Positions 8,000 through 16,655 of a DNA stretch of 64,000 nt are shown here, piece by piece. The DNA is from a virus. The position numbers and the translations under genes are program-made. The stretch spans positions 1 to 64,000 of the IMG/VR virus record IMGVR_UViG_3300037847_005729, one strand, 5' to 3'. The notes under the pieces were generated by a model. That model saw only the letters and a list, made by a program, of their open reading frames with translations. It made no database searches and was not told the origin of the DNA. Every line of letters starts with the position of its first letter. The stretch's first letter is position 1.

Positions 8000-10149
8000 A
8001 TTTAATTTTTCCAGTAGCTGGTGAGGCCATTAGATTTGGCGGTACATTTAAACCATTTTTAAAAATTGGTGATATAAGTTTTATTGAAAGTACGATAAAT
8101 ACATCTTTCAAAAAATGGATAGACAGTGGGGATATTACTAAAATATATTTTATATGCACCAAAGCTCAAGAAAAAGAATACGATGTTACAAAAAACATAA
8201 ACGATTTCTTTCCGCTTTACAACCCACAAGTAATCGTTATAGATGAAAAAACAGATGGCCCATATCAAACCCTTAAATTAGGTATTGAAAAAGCTAAAAT
8301 TACGGGCAAATCAATCGTTTGTGATTGCGACCATGCTTTGGATGTAGATCACATACTTAATACCGACAAAAAAGATATTGACTGTATTATACCCACCTGG
8401 GATATACACAAAGACGAATGGATGAATTGGTCTAAAATTATTTTAGATAAAAATAAACCCAAGATGATTTGCGAAAAAGAAAGGATCGATAGTGAGGATT
8501 ATGATGTTAAGGGTATTATTGGTTGCATTTACTTTAAACAGATAGAAAAACAATTTAAATCTAAAGAAAAATTGTATGTCTCGGAGTCTTTACAAGATTT
8601 AATTTACTCTAATAGTAAAATTGAAACATATAACCCTAAGTGGGCAGATTTTTATGGCGATGAAAAAATGTTAGAAAATCACGTCAATAATTTAAGAAAA
8701 AAAATGTCTATCTTTTGTGATATAGACGGCGTGTTATTAAAACACAATCCTCATTCTACTTCAAACATAGAGGACAACGAAACAATTTTCGGTTTTGAAA
8801 AGTTACGAGAGTGGAAAAACGATGGTCATAAAATAATTATAACGACAGCAAGAAATAAAAAATATATAAAGGAAACCAAAAAACTTTTAGATCATTATGA
8901 TATACCATATGATGATATAGTTACAAGTTTAACAGCAGGGCCAAGAGTTTTAATTAATGATAGCAAACCATCCAAACCATTTACAAATCAAGTGGTTCCT
9001 ATAGAACTACAAAGAGATTTAGGTTTAAAGGATGCAAATCTAGACTTTGTTTTTCATAACTATGATTCAAAAATACAAAAAGAATTTGAAGGTGGGTCTT
9101 TTGCTAAAATATACTTATTAGAAAATAATGTTGTAAGAAAAGTAGCGATTAAAGACCAGTTTTTACCGCCTATCGCAGGACCTATGGTTGGTGCAAATGT
9201 TTTAGCTTGGTCAGATAGGACTTGGGAAGTAAATGTTAGTAATATGACAAAAGTTTCATATCAAGATAGAATGGCTAGACAAAGACAAGACATGTTACGT
9301 TTTAACTTCTTATGGCCAGGTTCAGCACCACAGGTTATTAGTTATAAAGATAGTGCTTCTAGTTACAGTTATGATATGGAATACTTAGATGGTTACCAAA
9401 CATTATCCTCAATAACTGATCAAAATGAACTAAAAAAAGCAGTTGGTTATGTTTTAAAAGGTATGAAAGAAAACATATATTGTGTATCTAAAGAAATCAA
9501 CGGATCTACCTGGATACAAGATTGGATTAGTAGAAAATTATATACTAAATTTAATCAATTTTTGTTTGTTAATAATAACGGCTTCCACTTCCTTAAATCT
9601 TGGCACCCATTAATACAATCTGACATTGTTACTATTAACAATAAAAAATATTTTGGATTAAAAACCGCTATTCACAAAATAGATAAACGTTTAATTATGC
9701 CAAAATCTATTAGACCAATACATGGAGATTTTACATATCAAAATATAATGTGGAATGGTACTCAAACTAAACTTATAGACCCAGATGGCTCAGATATTTT
9801 CGATTGTGCCGAGCAAGATTTAGCTAAAATGTGCCAATTTGCTTTTGCGCGTTTTGATGAATGGAAAGATGATGTTTACGCTACCGTAAACAAAGATGGA
9901 ACTTATAGTTGCACAGAAGAATTTTTTAACATAGATTTAGAAAATGATGTTACTAAACATATAATAAAACAATGGTCATTAATTCTAAATGATGACGAAT
10001 CTACAGTAGTAAACAAAGGTATATTTTACCTAGCTGCTTATTTCCTTAGATTTACTCCATTTAGAGCGGGTTTAGGTCATAATCATGCACTTTTTGCTTT
10101 AATAATGTCCGTTGTATACTTTAATAAATTAATAAAAAATGAAAACTAA
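7996..10149 (+). CDS. Nucleotidyltransferase-HAD-kinase triple fusion
   Basis: Three catalytic domains in 717 residues. Residues ~1-235: NTP-transferase fold, starting NLIFPVAGEAIRFGGTFKPF (a G-rich loop like LAAGxGxR plus the KP lysine). Residues ~237-335: HAD domain with FCDIDGVLL, IIITTARNKKYI and VLINDSKPS. Residues ~350-717: aminoglycoside/choline-kinase-like domain with GGSFAKIYLLENNVVRKVAI, the catalytic PIHGDFTYQNIMWN near 575 and the metal motif LIDPDGS. The set resembles phosphorylate-then-activate chemistry as in LicA/LicC choline pathways, but the substrate is unknown. ATG 7996 is chosen for its ATGA overlap; 7990 is also possible. Confidence 0.8.
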   Translation: MNLIFPVAGEAIRFGGTFKPFLKIGDISFIESTINTSFKKWIDSGDITKIYFICTKAQEKEYDVTKNINDFFPLYNPQVIVIDEKTDGPYQTLKLGIEKAKITGKSIVCDCDHALDVDHILNTDKKDIDCIIPTWDIHKDEWMNWSKIILDKNKPKMICEKERIDSEDYDVKGIIGCIYFKQIEKQFKSKEKLYVSESLQDLIYSNSKIETYNPKWADFYGDEKMLENHVNNLRKKMSIFCDIDGVLLKHNPHSTSNIEDNETIFGFEKLREWKNDGHKIIITTARNKKYIKETKKLLDHYDIPYDDIVTSLTAGPRVLINDSKPSKPFTNQVVPIELQRDLGLKDANLDFVFHNYDSKIQKEFEGGSFAKIYLLENNVVRKVAIKDQFLPPIAGPMVGANVLAWSDRTWEVNVSNMTKVSYQDRMARQRQDMLRFNFLWPGSAPQVISYKDSASSYSYDMEYLDGYQTLSSITDQNELKKAVGYVLKGMKENIYCVSKEINGSTWIQDWISRKLYTKFNQFLFVNNNGFHFLKSWHPLIQSDIVTINNKKYFGLKTAIHKIDKRLIMPKSIRPIHGDFTYQNIMWNGTQTKLIDPDGSDIFDCAEQDLAKMCQFAFARFDEWKDDVYATVNKDGTYSCTEEFFNIDLENDVTKHIIKQWSLILNDDESTVVNKGIFYLAAYFLRFTPFRAGLGHNHALFALIMSVVYFNKLIKNEN

Positions 10150-10825
10150 AATATATTACGATGGAGTAAACATTAAAGAATTTATAGACCAAGTTGATGG
10201 AGTAACAACTAACACTTCTTATATTGCATCAGCTGGTATTACTAACTATAATAAATTTATTGATGAATCTGTAGAAGCTGCAAAAGGTAAGCCAATATCT
10301 TTTCAAGTTACAGAGACAGATATGCATTCGATAGTTAATCAAGCTAAACATATTGCCACAAAAGGAGAAAATGTTTATGTAAAAATACCTATTGTCTTAC
10401 CAAATGGTGAGTCAACTAAAGAGCTTATAAGAGATTTGCATATTTCTGGCATAAAAGTAAATATCACTTGTATTCATACCGTTCAACAAACAATTGATGC
10501 TTGTGCTGCCGTTATATACAACAAAACACCATCAATTATATCTTTGTTTGCTGGCGGTGTTTTTGATTCTGGAAACGATCCTAAAAAAATGTTTGATCTT
10601 GCTTACGATTTAATTGGTCATCATGAAAACATAGAAATCTTATATGCTGGTTGTCAAAGAGTTTACTCTATTCCAGAAGCAAATAATTGGAAATCTGATA
10701 TAATTACCGTGCCAGACGCTGTAATGAAAAAATTAAACAGAATGGAATATAATGAGCTAGAAACATCTATTAAAAAATCAATGTTGTTTTTTGAAGATGG
10801 GTCTAAATTAGATTTTATATTATGA
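10139..10825 (+). CDS. Transaldolase / fructose-6-phosphate aldolase-like enzyme
   Basis: A 228-residue (beta/alpha)8 class I aldolase of the TalC/FSA type. GVTTNTSYIASAG corresponds to the family's GVTTNPSL, NVYVKIPIV near residue 82 carries the Schiff-base lysine in the KIP motif, and GIKVNITCIHTVQQT matches the GI.vN.T...s..Qa strand. The usual Pro after TTN is replaced by Thr. The family transfers or condenses dihydroxyacetone units. Cyanophages carry TalC as a metabolic gene, but here it sits inside a glycan operon, so making a sugar precursor is as likely. It overlaps upstream by 11 nt and downstream by 4 nt. Confidence 0.8.
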   Translation: MKTKIYYDGVNIKEFIDQVDGVTTNTSYIASAGITNYNKFIDESVEAAKGKPISFQVTETDMHSIVNQAKHIATKGENVYVKIPIVLPNGESTKELIRDLHISGIKVNITCIHTVQQTIDACAAVIYNKTPSIISLFAGGVFDSGNDPKKMFDLAYDLIGHHENIEILYAGCQRVYSIPEANNWKSDIITVPDAVMKKLNRMEYNELETSIKKSMLFFEDGSKLDFIL

Positions 10826-11634
10826 GAACTGCTGTATGCTTGCATGGTTTAGTCAAAAGTGTTAATGTAGCATCAAATGGCGCCTATGACGAAAAATTTG
10901 CCACTCTTTTGAGCAAAATTAAAGATTGTGATATTTTTATACACAGTTGGGATTGGGAAATTATGGATGAGCTGATCGATATTTTTAAACCAATCAAATA
11001 TCAATTTCAACCTCAGTATAAATTTACAAAAGAAACTTACAAGTTAAAGGATAAAAACTTTGGAGCTACTCATTCAGCGGCTCAAGGAGATTTATTTAAA
11101 ACACTAAGTTTTCTTAAATCTAGGCAAATATCAATAGATTTAAAATCTAAATACGAAGAAGAAAACAACTTTAAATACGATTGTGTTTTAGTATGTAGAT
11201 TTGACGTAGGTCACCATAAGTCTGGACTAAATAAAACAAGTCATTTACATTTTGACCCAAATCAAGATATGAGTCGTATGTATCAAGCTTATTGGGATCA
11301 AACTAACGCTGGAGCCTCAGATCATTGGTTTTATAGTAACTCAGATAACATAAATAATCTTGCTACCTTATACGATAATGTTTTAGATTATCTTTCAGAA
11401 GATAGTGAATATACAGATTGGTGCAAAAATGGTTGGCCATTAAGTGATGCTTACAACGAGTTTTCTGGCGAGCTTTTTAAATTTACATCTAATAGAAGTG
11501 AAAATTTAATGAAATATGTTAAGGACGATGTTATTTTAGTAAACAACCACTGTCTCTACAAATATCATCTTATGAAAAATGATATGTGGGAAGATGGAAA
11601 CTCAGTATTTGTAAACAAACAGCTTTGGGTATGA
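10822..11634 (+). CDS. Putative glycosyltransferase-like protein
   Basis: 270 residues. RTAVCLHGLVKSV opens like the first beta-strand of a transferase domain, CDIFIHSWDWEIMDEL follows, and YDCVLVCRFDVGHHKSG near residue 130 resembles the 'kxRpD' strand of WavE-type and similar LPS transferases. SDHWFYSNSDNIN and WPLSDAYNEFSGELF look like acceptor-site elements of that group. No family was recognised with certainty. It sits between the transaldolase and the HAD/nucleotidyltransferase fusion with ATGA overlaps on both sides, consistent with a glycan role. Confidence 0.5.
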   Translation: MRTAVCLHGLVKSVNVASNGAYDEKFATLLSKIKDCDIFIHSWDWEIMDELIDIFKPIKYQFQPQYKFTKETYKLKDKNFGATHSAAQGDLFKTLSFLKSRQISIDLKSKYEEENNFKYDCVLVCRFDVGHHKSGLNKTSHLHFDPNQDMSRMYQAYWDQTNAGASDHWFYSNSDNINNLATLYDNVLDYLSEDSEYTDWCKNGWPLSDAYNEFSGELFKFTSNRSENLMKYVKDDVILVNNHCLYKYHLMKNDMWEDGNSVFVNKQLWV

Positions 11635-12986
11635 GAAAACTTGTAATATTTGATTTAGATGGCGTTTTAATCAGCGCAAAAGATATACATTACGAGGCTT
11701 TAAATACTGCTATCAGAGAAGTTGGTGAAGAGTATGTTATTACAAAAAATGAACACTTAAATTTTTATGATGGACTAAAAACAACTAGTAAATTAGAAAA
11801 ATTAACACAAGATAAAGGTTTACCAATACAAAGTCATCAAAAAATATGGAAACAAAAACAAAAAATTACCCAAGAGAAACTTGAAGAGTTAAAACCAAGC
11901 AACAACCTAACCGAAACATTTAAATATATAAAATCTAAAGGTTGCAAAATAGCCTGTTGTTCTAATTCTATTAGACGAACAATATATACAGCTTTATCTA
12001 AAATAGGAGCTATGGAATTTTTTGATCTCGTTATTTCAAATGAAGACGTAAAAAACCAAAAACCACATCCAGAGATGTATTGGGACGCAATGTCTTCCCT
12101 ATCTTTTACGCCAGAGGAAACGGTTATCGTTGAAGACTCTCCACATGGTCTTTTAGCAGCACAAAGATGTGGATGCGATTGTTTAAGGGTCAAAAGTCCA
12201 GACGAAGTTACTGTAGAAAAAATGTCATCACTTTTAACAAAAGAATCTTTTATAATGAATACAAAATGGCAAGATAAAAACTTAAACGTTCTAATCCCTA
12301 TGGCTGGGGCAGGAAGTAGATTTGAAAAAGCTGGATACACATTTCCTAAACCTTTGATTGAAGTAAATGGAGAACCTATGATTCAAGTTGTTGTAAACAA
12401 TTTAGATATGGAGGCTAATCATATATTTATTGCTCAAAAAGCGCACAAAGAAAAATATAATCTAGATTCCATGTTGAACTTAGTTTCTCCAGGCTGTGAC
12501 ATAGTAGAAGTTGATGGCCTTACAGAGGGTGCTGCCTGCACAACACTGTTAGCTAAAGAATTAATTAACAACGACAATCCTTTAATTATAGCAAACTCAG
12601 ATCAATTTGTAGAGTGGAATACGAGCGAGTTTATGTATAAAATGCAAGAACAAAACGCAGACGCTGGTATTCTTACGTTTAAATCAACACACCCAAAATG
12701 GTCATTTGCTAAAGTAAATGAAGATGGTGATGTTATTGAAGTTGCAGAAAAAAATCCTATATCAGACGTTGCTACTGTTGGTATTTATTATTGGAAAAGA
12801 GGTTCTGATTATGTAAAGTATGCAGAACAAATGATTGCAAAAAACATAAGACACAACAATGAATTTTATGTTTGTCCAGTATTTAATCAAGCTATCGAAG
12901 ATGGTTTAAAAGTTAAAACATTTGATATTGAAAAAATGTGGGGTTTAGGTACTCCAGAAGATTTAAAAACATTTTTAGAAAGATGA
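11631..12986 (+). CDS. HAD phosphatase-nucleotidyltransferase fusion
   Basis: 451 residues, two domains. Residues 1-~205: HAD hydrolase of the phosphoglycolate phosphatase/beta-PGM type, with VIFDLDGVLIS, CCSNSIRR, the KPHPEMYWDA loop and VIVEDSPHGLLAA. Residues ~209-451: sugar/alditol-phosphate nucleotidyltransferase with VLIPMAGAGSRFEKAG, FPKPLIEVNGEPMI and IIANSDQFVEW for the metal site. The domain order is the reverse of the 7996 gene. Together they suggest dephosphorylation and nucleotide activation of a glycan building block. ATG 11631 gives the 4-nt ATGA overlap; the upstream in-frame extension lies wholly inside the previous gene. Confidence 0.82.
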   Translation: MRKLVIFDLDGVLISAKDIHYEALNTAIREVGEEYVITKNEHLNFYDGLKTTSKLEKLTQDKGLPIQSHQKIWKQKQKITQEKLEELKPSNNLTETFKYIKSKGCKIACCSNSIRRTIYTALSKIGAMEFFDLVISNEDVKNQKPHPEMYWDAMSSLSFTPEETVIVEDSPHGLLAAQRCGCDCLRVKSPDEVTVEKMSSLLTKESFIMNTKWQDKNLNVLIPMAGAGSRFEKAGYTFPKPLIEVNGEPMIQVVVNNLDMEANHIFIAQKAHKEKYNLDSMLNLVSPGCDIVEVDGLTEGAACTTLLAKELINNDNPLIIANSDQFVEWNTSEFMYKMQEQNADAGILTFKSTHPKWSFAKVNEDGDVIEVAEKNPISDVATVGIYYWKRGSDYVKYAEQMIAKNIRHNNEFYVCPVFNQAIEDGLKVKTFDIEKMWGLGTPEDLKTFLER

Positions 12987-13402
12987 AAATAATATCGCAC
13001 AGAGGTAATCTAATGGGTAAATCTGATTACGAAAATGACCCAAAACAAATTAAAGCCTGTTTAAGTTTAGGTATAGATTGTGAAATTGATTTGTGGGTAA
13101 AAGATAATAAATATTGGCTTGGTCACGATGAGCCTAAGTATGAAATTAAAAGAAGTTTCTTACAACAACCAGGTTTATGGATTCATTGTAAAAACTTAGA
13201 GGCGCTGGAAAAAGCTCCACCAAAAACAAATTATTTTTGGCATCAAACAGACGATTTTACGTTGACATCTAAAGGTTATATTTGGACTTTTCCAGGAAAA
13301 AATGTTGGAAAAAAATCTGTCATAGTTGATAATAGTGAAGATTGGGATACGAATAGTTACAATTGTTTTGCTATTTGTACAGATTATGTTTTAAAGAAAT
13401 GA
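12983..13402 (+). CDS. GDPD-like phosphodiesterase domain protein
   Basis: 139 residues. KIISHRGNLMG (HRG being the entry motif of glycerophosphodiester phosphodiesterases), GIDCEIDLWVKDNKYWLGHD (the ExD...GHD metal-binding block) and WIHCKNLEAL are all visible. The protein is about half the length of a typical GDPD TIM barrel, matching short relatives found in capsule and O-antigen clusters. It may cleave or transfer a phosphodiester-linked substituent; this is inference. The start at 12983 overlaps the previous stop as ATGA and the next gene as ATGA. Confidence 0.65.
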   Translation: MKIISHRGNLMGKSDYENDPKQIKACLSLGIDCEIDLWVKDNKYWLGHDEPKYEIKRSFLQQPGLWIHCKNLEALEKAPPKTNYFWHQTDDFTLTSKGYIWTFPGKNVGKKSVIVDNSEDWDTNSYNCFAICTDYVLKK

Positions 13403-14448
13403 AAAAAGCGATAGTTACAGGTGTTACGGGTCAAGTCGGTTCTTACATGGCCGAGTTTTTATTAAAATTTACAGATGTAGAAGTGTATGGTGCAATTCGC
13501 AGGTTGAGCGTACCAAATCACAAACATATAGAACATTTAAAACTAGATCCTAAGTTTCATTTGATTGAAATGGATTTAGGAGACGAGCATAGTATCAATG
13601 CTTGTATTGAAGAAATTAAACCAGACTATTTTATGAACTTTGCTGCAAATTCTTTTGTTGGCTTAAGTTGGAAGATGCCGGTTAATCATTTTCAAAATAA
13701 CACAATGGGAGTGTTGCATCAATTAGAAGCTATTAGAAAACATTGTCCTCACTGTCGTTATTACAATGCAGGTTCTTCAGAAGAGTTTGGTGATGTAATT
13801 TATAGCCCACAAGATCTTAAACACCCATCTAGACCTCGAAGCCCTTATGGCGCTTCTAAAGTAGCTGCAAGACAAATTGTTAAAGTGTGGCGTGATTCTT
13901 ATAATTTATTTGCTATTCAAGGTTATTTATTTAATCACGAATCAGAGCGTCGTGGTGAAGAGTTTGTTACAAGAAAAATCACAATGAATGTGGCTAGAAT
14001 TAAAAAGCAGTTAGATAACAATAAAAAGCCAGACTTTTTTGAATTAGGTAACCTAGAGGCTAAAAGAGATTGGAGTCACTCAGAAGATTTTGTTAGAGCT
14101 GTTTGGTTAATGTTAAAACAAGATAAACCCAAAGATTATTTGTTAGCATCTGGAGAAACGCATTCTGTGAGAGAATTTGTTGAAAAATCTTTTGAATACG
14201 CTGGTATAGAAACCAGATGGCATGATGAAGATAACCCAATGGATACCAAACTTATGTGTTCAAAAACTGGAGCTATTTTGTTAAAAATCAATAGAGATTT
14301 TTACCGTCCAGCAGAAGTAGAATTATTATTAGGTGACGCTTCTGAAGCCGAAAAAGATTTAAATTGGGAAAAACATGTTGACTTTTCTACATTAGTACGT
14401 AGAATGGTAGATAATGATATTAAAGAATCGTCAAGATGTAATAGCTAG
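13399..14448 (+). CDS. gmd: GDP-mannose 4,6-dehydratase
   Basis: 349-residue extended SDR closest to Gmd, which converts GDP-mannose to GDP-4-keto-6-deoxymannose, precursor of fucose, rhamnose and perosamine donors. Signatures: AIVTGVTGQVGSYMAEFL at the N-terminus, AANSFVGLSWKMP, YNAGSSEEFGD (catalytic Ser-Glu), RPRSPYGASKVAA (YxxxK), GYLFNHESERRGEEFVTRKI (the Gmd NHESPRRG.EFVTRKI block) and WSHSEDFVRAVWLM. Start 13399 makes the ATGA overlap; the upstream extension in frame is not needed. It is the last clear sugar enzyme of the left operon. Confidence 0.93.
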   Translation: MKKAIVTGVTGQVGSYMAEFLLKFTDVEVYGAIRRLSVPNHKHIEHLKLDPKFHLIEMDLGDEHSINACIEEIKPDYFMNFAANSFVGLSWKMPVNHFQNNTMGVLHQLEAIRKHCPHCRYYNAGSSEEFGDVIYSPQDLKHPSRPRSPYGASKVAARQIVKVWRDSYNLFAIQGYLFNHESERRGEEFVTRKITMNVARIKKQLDNNKKPDFFELGNLEAKRDWSHSEDFVRAVWLMLKQDKPKDYLLASGETHSVREFVEKSFEYAGIETRWHDEDNPMDTKLMCSKTGAILLKINRDFYRPAEVELLLGDASEAEKDLNWEKHVDFSTLVRRMVDNDIKESSRCNS

Positions 14449-14758
14449 ATTGATTGAAGTACCAGATAAAGGTACTAGAGCTTTTTGGAAAAAGGAAATG
14501 GCCTTGTTAAAAAAGCTAGAATCTAGATATTCGTTAGATTTTTTAAAAAACTTGACTTTTCATACAAAGTATGACAGTCTTGCTGTTCTTGCTTCAAAAG
14601 CATTAAAAGAAACATTAGACAGAAAATGGCAATATTTCAATTATCAACCAAAAAAAGACCCATTTGATCAATTTATGGATCAAGGCAAAAAGTTCGGTGA
14701 TGATTATCAGAAAGAAGCTAATAAATTTAAAAATACAAAAAAATTCCTAAATGAGTGA
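14414..14758 (+). CDS. Hypothetical protein
   Basis: 114 residues, lysine-rich and predicted largely helical, with no recognised family. FWKKEMALLKKLESRYSLDF and the C-terminal DDYQKEANKFKN read as amphipathic helices; no membrane segment or catalytic motif is visible. It overlaps gmd by 35 nt and the RecA-like gene by 8 nt, so it links the glycan operon to the recombination genes. A helper of the recombinase, such as a mediator of UvsY type, is possible from position only. Confidence 0.6.
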   Translation: MILKNRQDVIARLIEVPDKGTRAFWKKEMALLKKLESRYSLDFLKNLTFHTKYDSLAVLASKALKETLDRKWQYFNYQPKKDPFDQFMDQGKKFGDDYQKEANKFKNTKKFLNE

Positions 14759-15863
14759 TATAGATTCAGAAATATTAGACAAGTTTCTCAAAGCTAAAAA
14801 AGACGATCATTACAATTTTGAGAAATCAATTGATTACAAAGCATCAAGTGGCTCACTGCAACTTGATTTAAACCTAAATGGTGGATTCGGACCAGGCCTA
14901 CACAGATTTGTAGGAATGAATGAAGGTGGTAAAACTAGTGCCGCTTTAGAGGTAATGAAAAACATGCTTAATACACAAAAAGAAGCAAAAGGTTTTTATA
15001 TTAAAGCTGAAGGTCGTTTATCTAACGAAATGGTAGCTAGATCTGGCGTTAAGTTTGTATACGACGCAAAAGAATGGAAAACTGGCACTTGCTTCGTGTT
15101 TGAAAGTAATATTTACGAGGTTGTCGTGGACGCAATTAAGACTTTGGTAGAACAAAATGAAGACGAACATCAGTATTGTTTTATTTTAGATTCGGTAGAT
15201 GGTTTAATTTCTAAACAAGATATAGATAAATCTTTCTACGATTCTAATAAAGTTGCAGGTGGCGCTGTAATTGCAGCTAACTTTATGAAAAGAATGTCCA
15301 TATCTCTTGCAAAAAGGGGTCATATGGCCATTTTTATTAGTCAAGTGAGGGCAGACATCAAACTAGACCCATACACAAAAGCTCCGATACGTCAGACGTC
15401 AGCAACGGGTGGTAATGCATTATTGCACTTCGCCAACTACATTATAGAGTTTGAGCCAAGGTTTAAATCAGACCTAATTTTACAAAATCCATCAATTAAA
15501 CAGCCAGATCCTAAAACAAACCCTATTATTGGTCATTGGGCTAAGGCTACTATCAAAAAATCACCCAACGAAAAGACAAACAACACTATTTCATACCCAA
15601 TTAGATATGGTAGAGTTGGTGGAAAATCAGTTTGGGTAGAGAAAGAATTAGTAGATTTGCTTTATATGTGGGAATTTGTTACCAAAAAAGGCGCTTGGAT
15701 CACAATTGAAGAAGAATTTAGAGAATTGGTAGCTGAATCAGCTTCAGACCTACCAGAAAAGATACAAGGAGAAGCTAATTTATTCAAATTAATTGAAGAA
15801 AATGAAGCTTTGTGTGCTTTCTTGATCAATTATTTCAAAACAAACATAGCCGAACTAGTGTAA
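14751..15863 (+). CDS. RecA/UvsX-like strand-exchange recombinase
   Basis: 370 residues. The Walker A RFVGMNEGGKTSAAL (about 50-64), ATPase glutamate region FYIKAEGRLS, Walker B CFILDSVDGLI near 142, IFISQVRADIK and the L2-like TSATGGNALLHFANYIIE are in RecA-superfamily order. The L1/L2 spacing and length fit phage UvsX-type proteins that promote homologous pairing in recombination-dependent replication. The N-terminus lacks a long oligomerisation helix. The last codons and stop read GTG TAA and coincide with an AGTGTAA box serving the next gene. Confidence 0.9.
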   Translation: MSDIDSEILDKFLKAKKDDHYNFEKSIDYKASSGSLQLDLNLNGGFGPGLHRFVGMNEGGKTSAALEVMKNMLNTQKEAKGFYIKAEGRLSNEMVARSGVKFVYDAKEWKTGTCFVFESNIYEVVVDAIKTLVEQNEDEHQYCFILDSVDGLISKQDIDKSFYDSNKVAGGAVIAANFMKRMSISLAKRGHMAIFISQVRADIKLDPYTKAPIRQTSATGGNALLHFANYIIEFEPRFKSDLILQNPSIKQPDPKTNPIIGHWAKATIKKSPNEKTNNTISYPIRYGRVGGKSVWVEKELVDLLYMWEFVTKKGAWITIEEEFRELVAESASDLPEKIQGEANLFKLIEENEALCAFLINYFKTNIAELV

Positions 15864-15899
15864 AGGCTATCTAGCCCTCAGTAGGGGTTGATTTAAGTT
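15857..15899 (+). promoter_or_regulatory. AGTGTAA box and structured leader before the beta-barrel gene
   Basis: AGTGTAA at 15857-15863 overlaps the recombinase stop codon and matches boxes found just upstream of many starts in this window. Unlike those it lies ~36 nt before the ATG. The gap holds two short mutually exclusive hairpins, GGCT/AGCC (15865-15876) and CCCT/AGGG (15875-15886), which share bases. A regulated 5' leader is a possibility, not shown. Confidence 0.45.
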
Positions 15900-16610
15900 A
15901 TGGAAATACTAAAGAAAAATAAGATTAAAGTAGGACTTGTTGTCGCAGCTATTGCGGCTTTTTTCCTTTTCGGGGGCAAAGCAGAAGCACAAGACCTAGA
16001 ACAAACGGTAAAGTCTTGGGACATTGACGTAGAAGTAGGTAACTACGAAAAACGTATTGATGGCGGACTTTACGGATCTGCAGACGTTGAATATGTAAAG
16101 GCGTCTTCAGAGCTAGGAGTAATTGGTGGTTTATCACTTATTGGTTCAATTGAGCAAGTAAAAGCTGATGAAGAGGAGTTATATGGTACTATTGGTACTA
16201 ACCTTTCTACATTTATCGGTGATATTGCTACAGAACTATACATTACTTCTATTGATGATGTAAATGCTTATGAGTTAGTTAGTTCTTATGCGGTAAACTT
16301 GTTTGGTATTGATTCACTTGTTTCTGTTACAACAGAGGAAGGTGGTCAATATACAGCAGATATTGCAGTAGGAACAGACCTAGATATCACTGAGCATTTT
16401 GCTATCGCAGTTGGATTAGAGTACGGTCAGTCATTTCAATATGAAACAGACTACAGCTATACTTTAGCTACAATTGGTGTTCAAACAACACTAGATCAGC
16501 TTGCAGTGTTCGCTAATTTAAATTATCTAAACAATGATTTAAATACAGCTCAAGGCACTAACGGAGAGTGGGAATCAACCGCCGACTTTGGGGTCGCTTT
16601 CAACTTTTAA
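15900..16610 (+). CDS. Outer-membrane beta-barrel (porin-like) protein with signal peptide
   Basis: 236 residues. The N-terminus MEILKKNKIKVG, a hydrophobic core (LVVAAIAAFFLF) and GGKAEAQ form a Sec signal peptide, with likely cleavage after AEA. The mature part alternates polar and hydrophobic residues in ~10-residue strands, and the protein ends in Phe (FGVAFNF), the BAM-recognition feature of outer-membrane barrels. This suggests a small 8-10 strand barrel in the host outer membrane. It is a single transcription unit with its own box upstream and an intrinsic terminator downstream. Superinfection exclusion or receptor masking is possible; function unproven. Confidence 0.8.
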   Translation: MEILKKNKIKVGLVVAAIAAFFLFGGKAEAQDLEQTVKSWDIDVEVGNYEKRIDGGLYGSADVEYVKASSELGVIGGLSLIGSIEQVKADEEELYGTIGTNLSTFIGDIATELYITSIDDVNAYELVSSYAVNLFGIDSLVSVTTEEGGQYTADIAVGTDLDITEHFAIAVGLEYGQSFQYETDYSYTLATIGVQTTLDQLAVFANLNYLNNDLNTAQGTNGEWESTADFGVAFNF

Positions 16611-16624
16611 CTTGAAAATAACCG

Positions 16625-16655
16625 AGCCCTCTCTATAATAGGAGAGGGCTTTTTT
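16625..16655 (+). terminator. Rho-independent terminator after the beta-barrel gene
   Basis: Nine-base-pair stem AGCCCTCTC / GAGAGGGCT around an 8-nt loop, with a run of six T from 16650 to 16655. The next start codon follows immediately at 16656. Confidence 0.92.

Noticed and set aside
11837-12340. 167-residue minus-strand frame
   Set aside because: Lies entirely inside the HAD-nucleotidyltransferase gene, antisense, with no motif; a shadow of codon bias.
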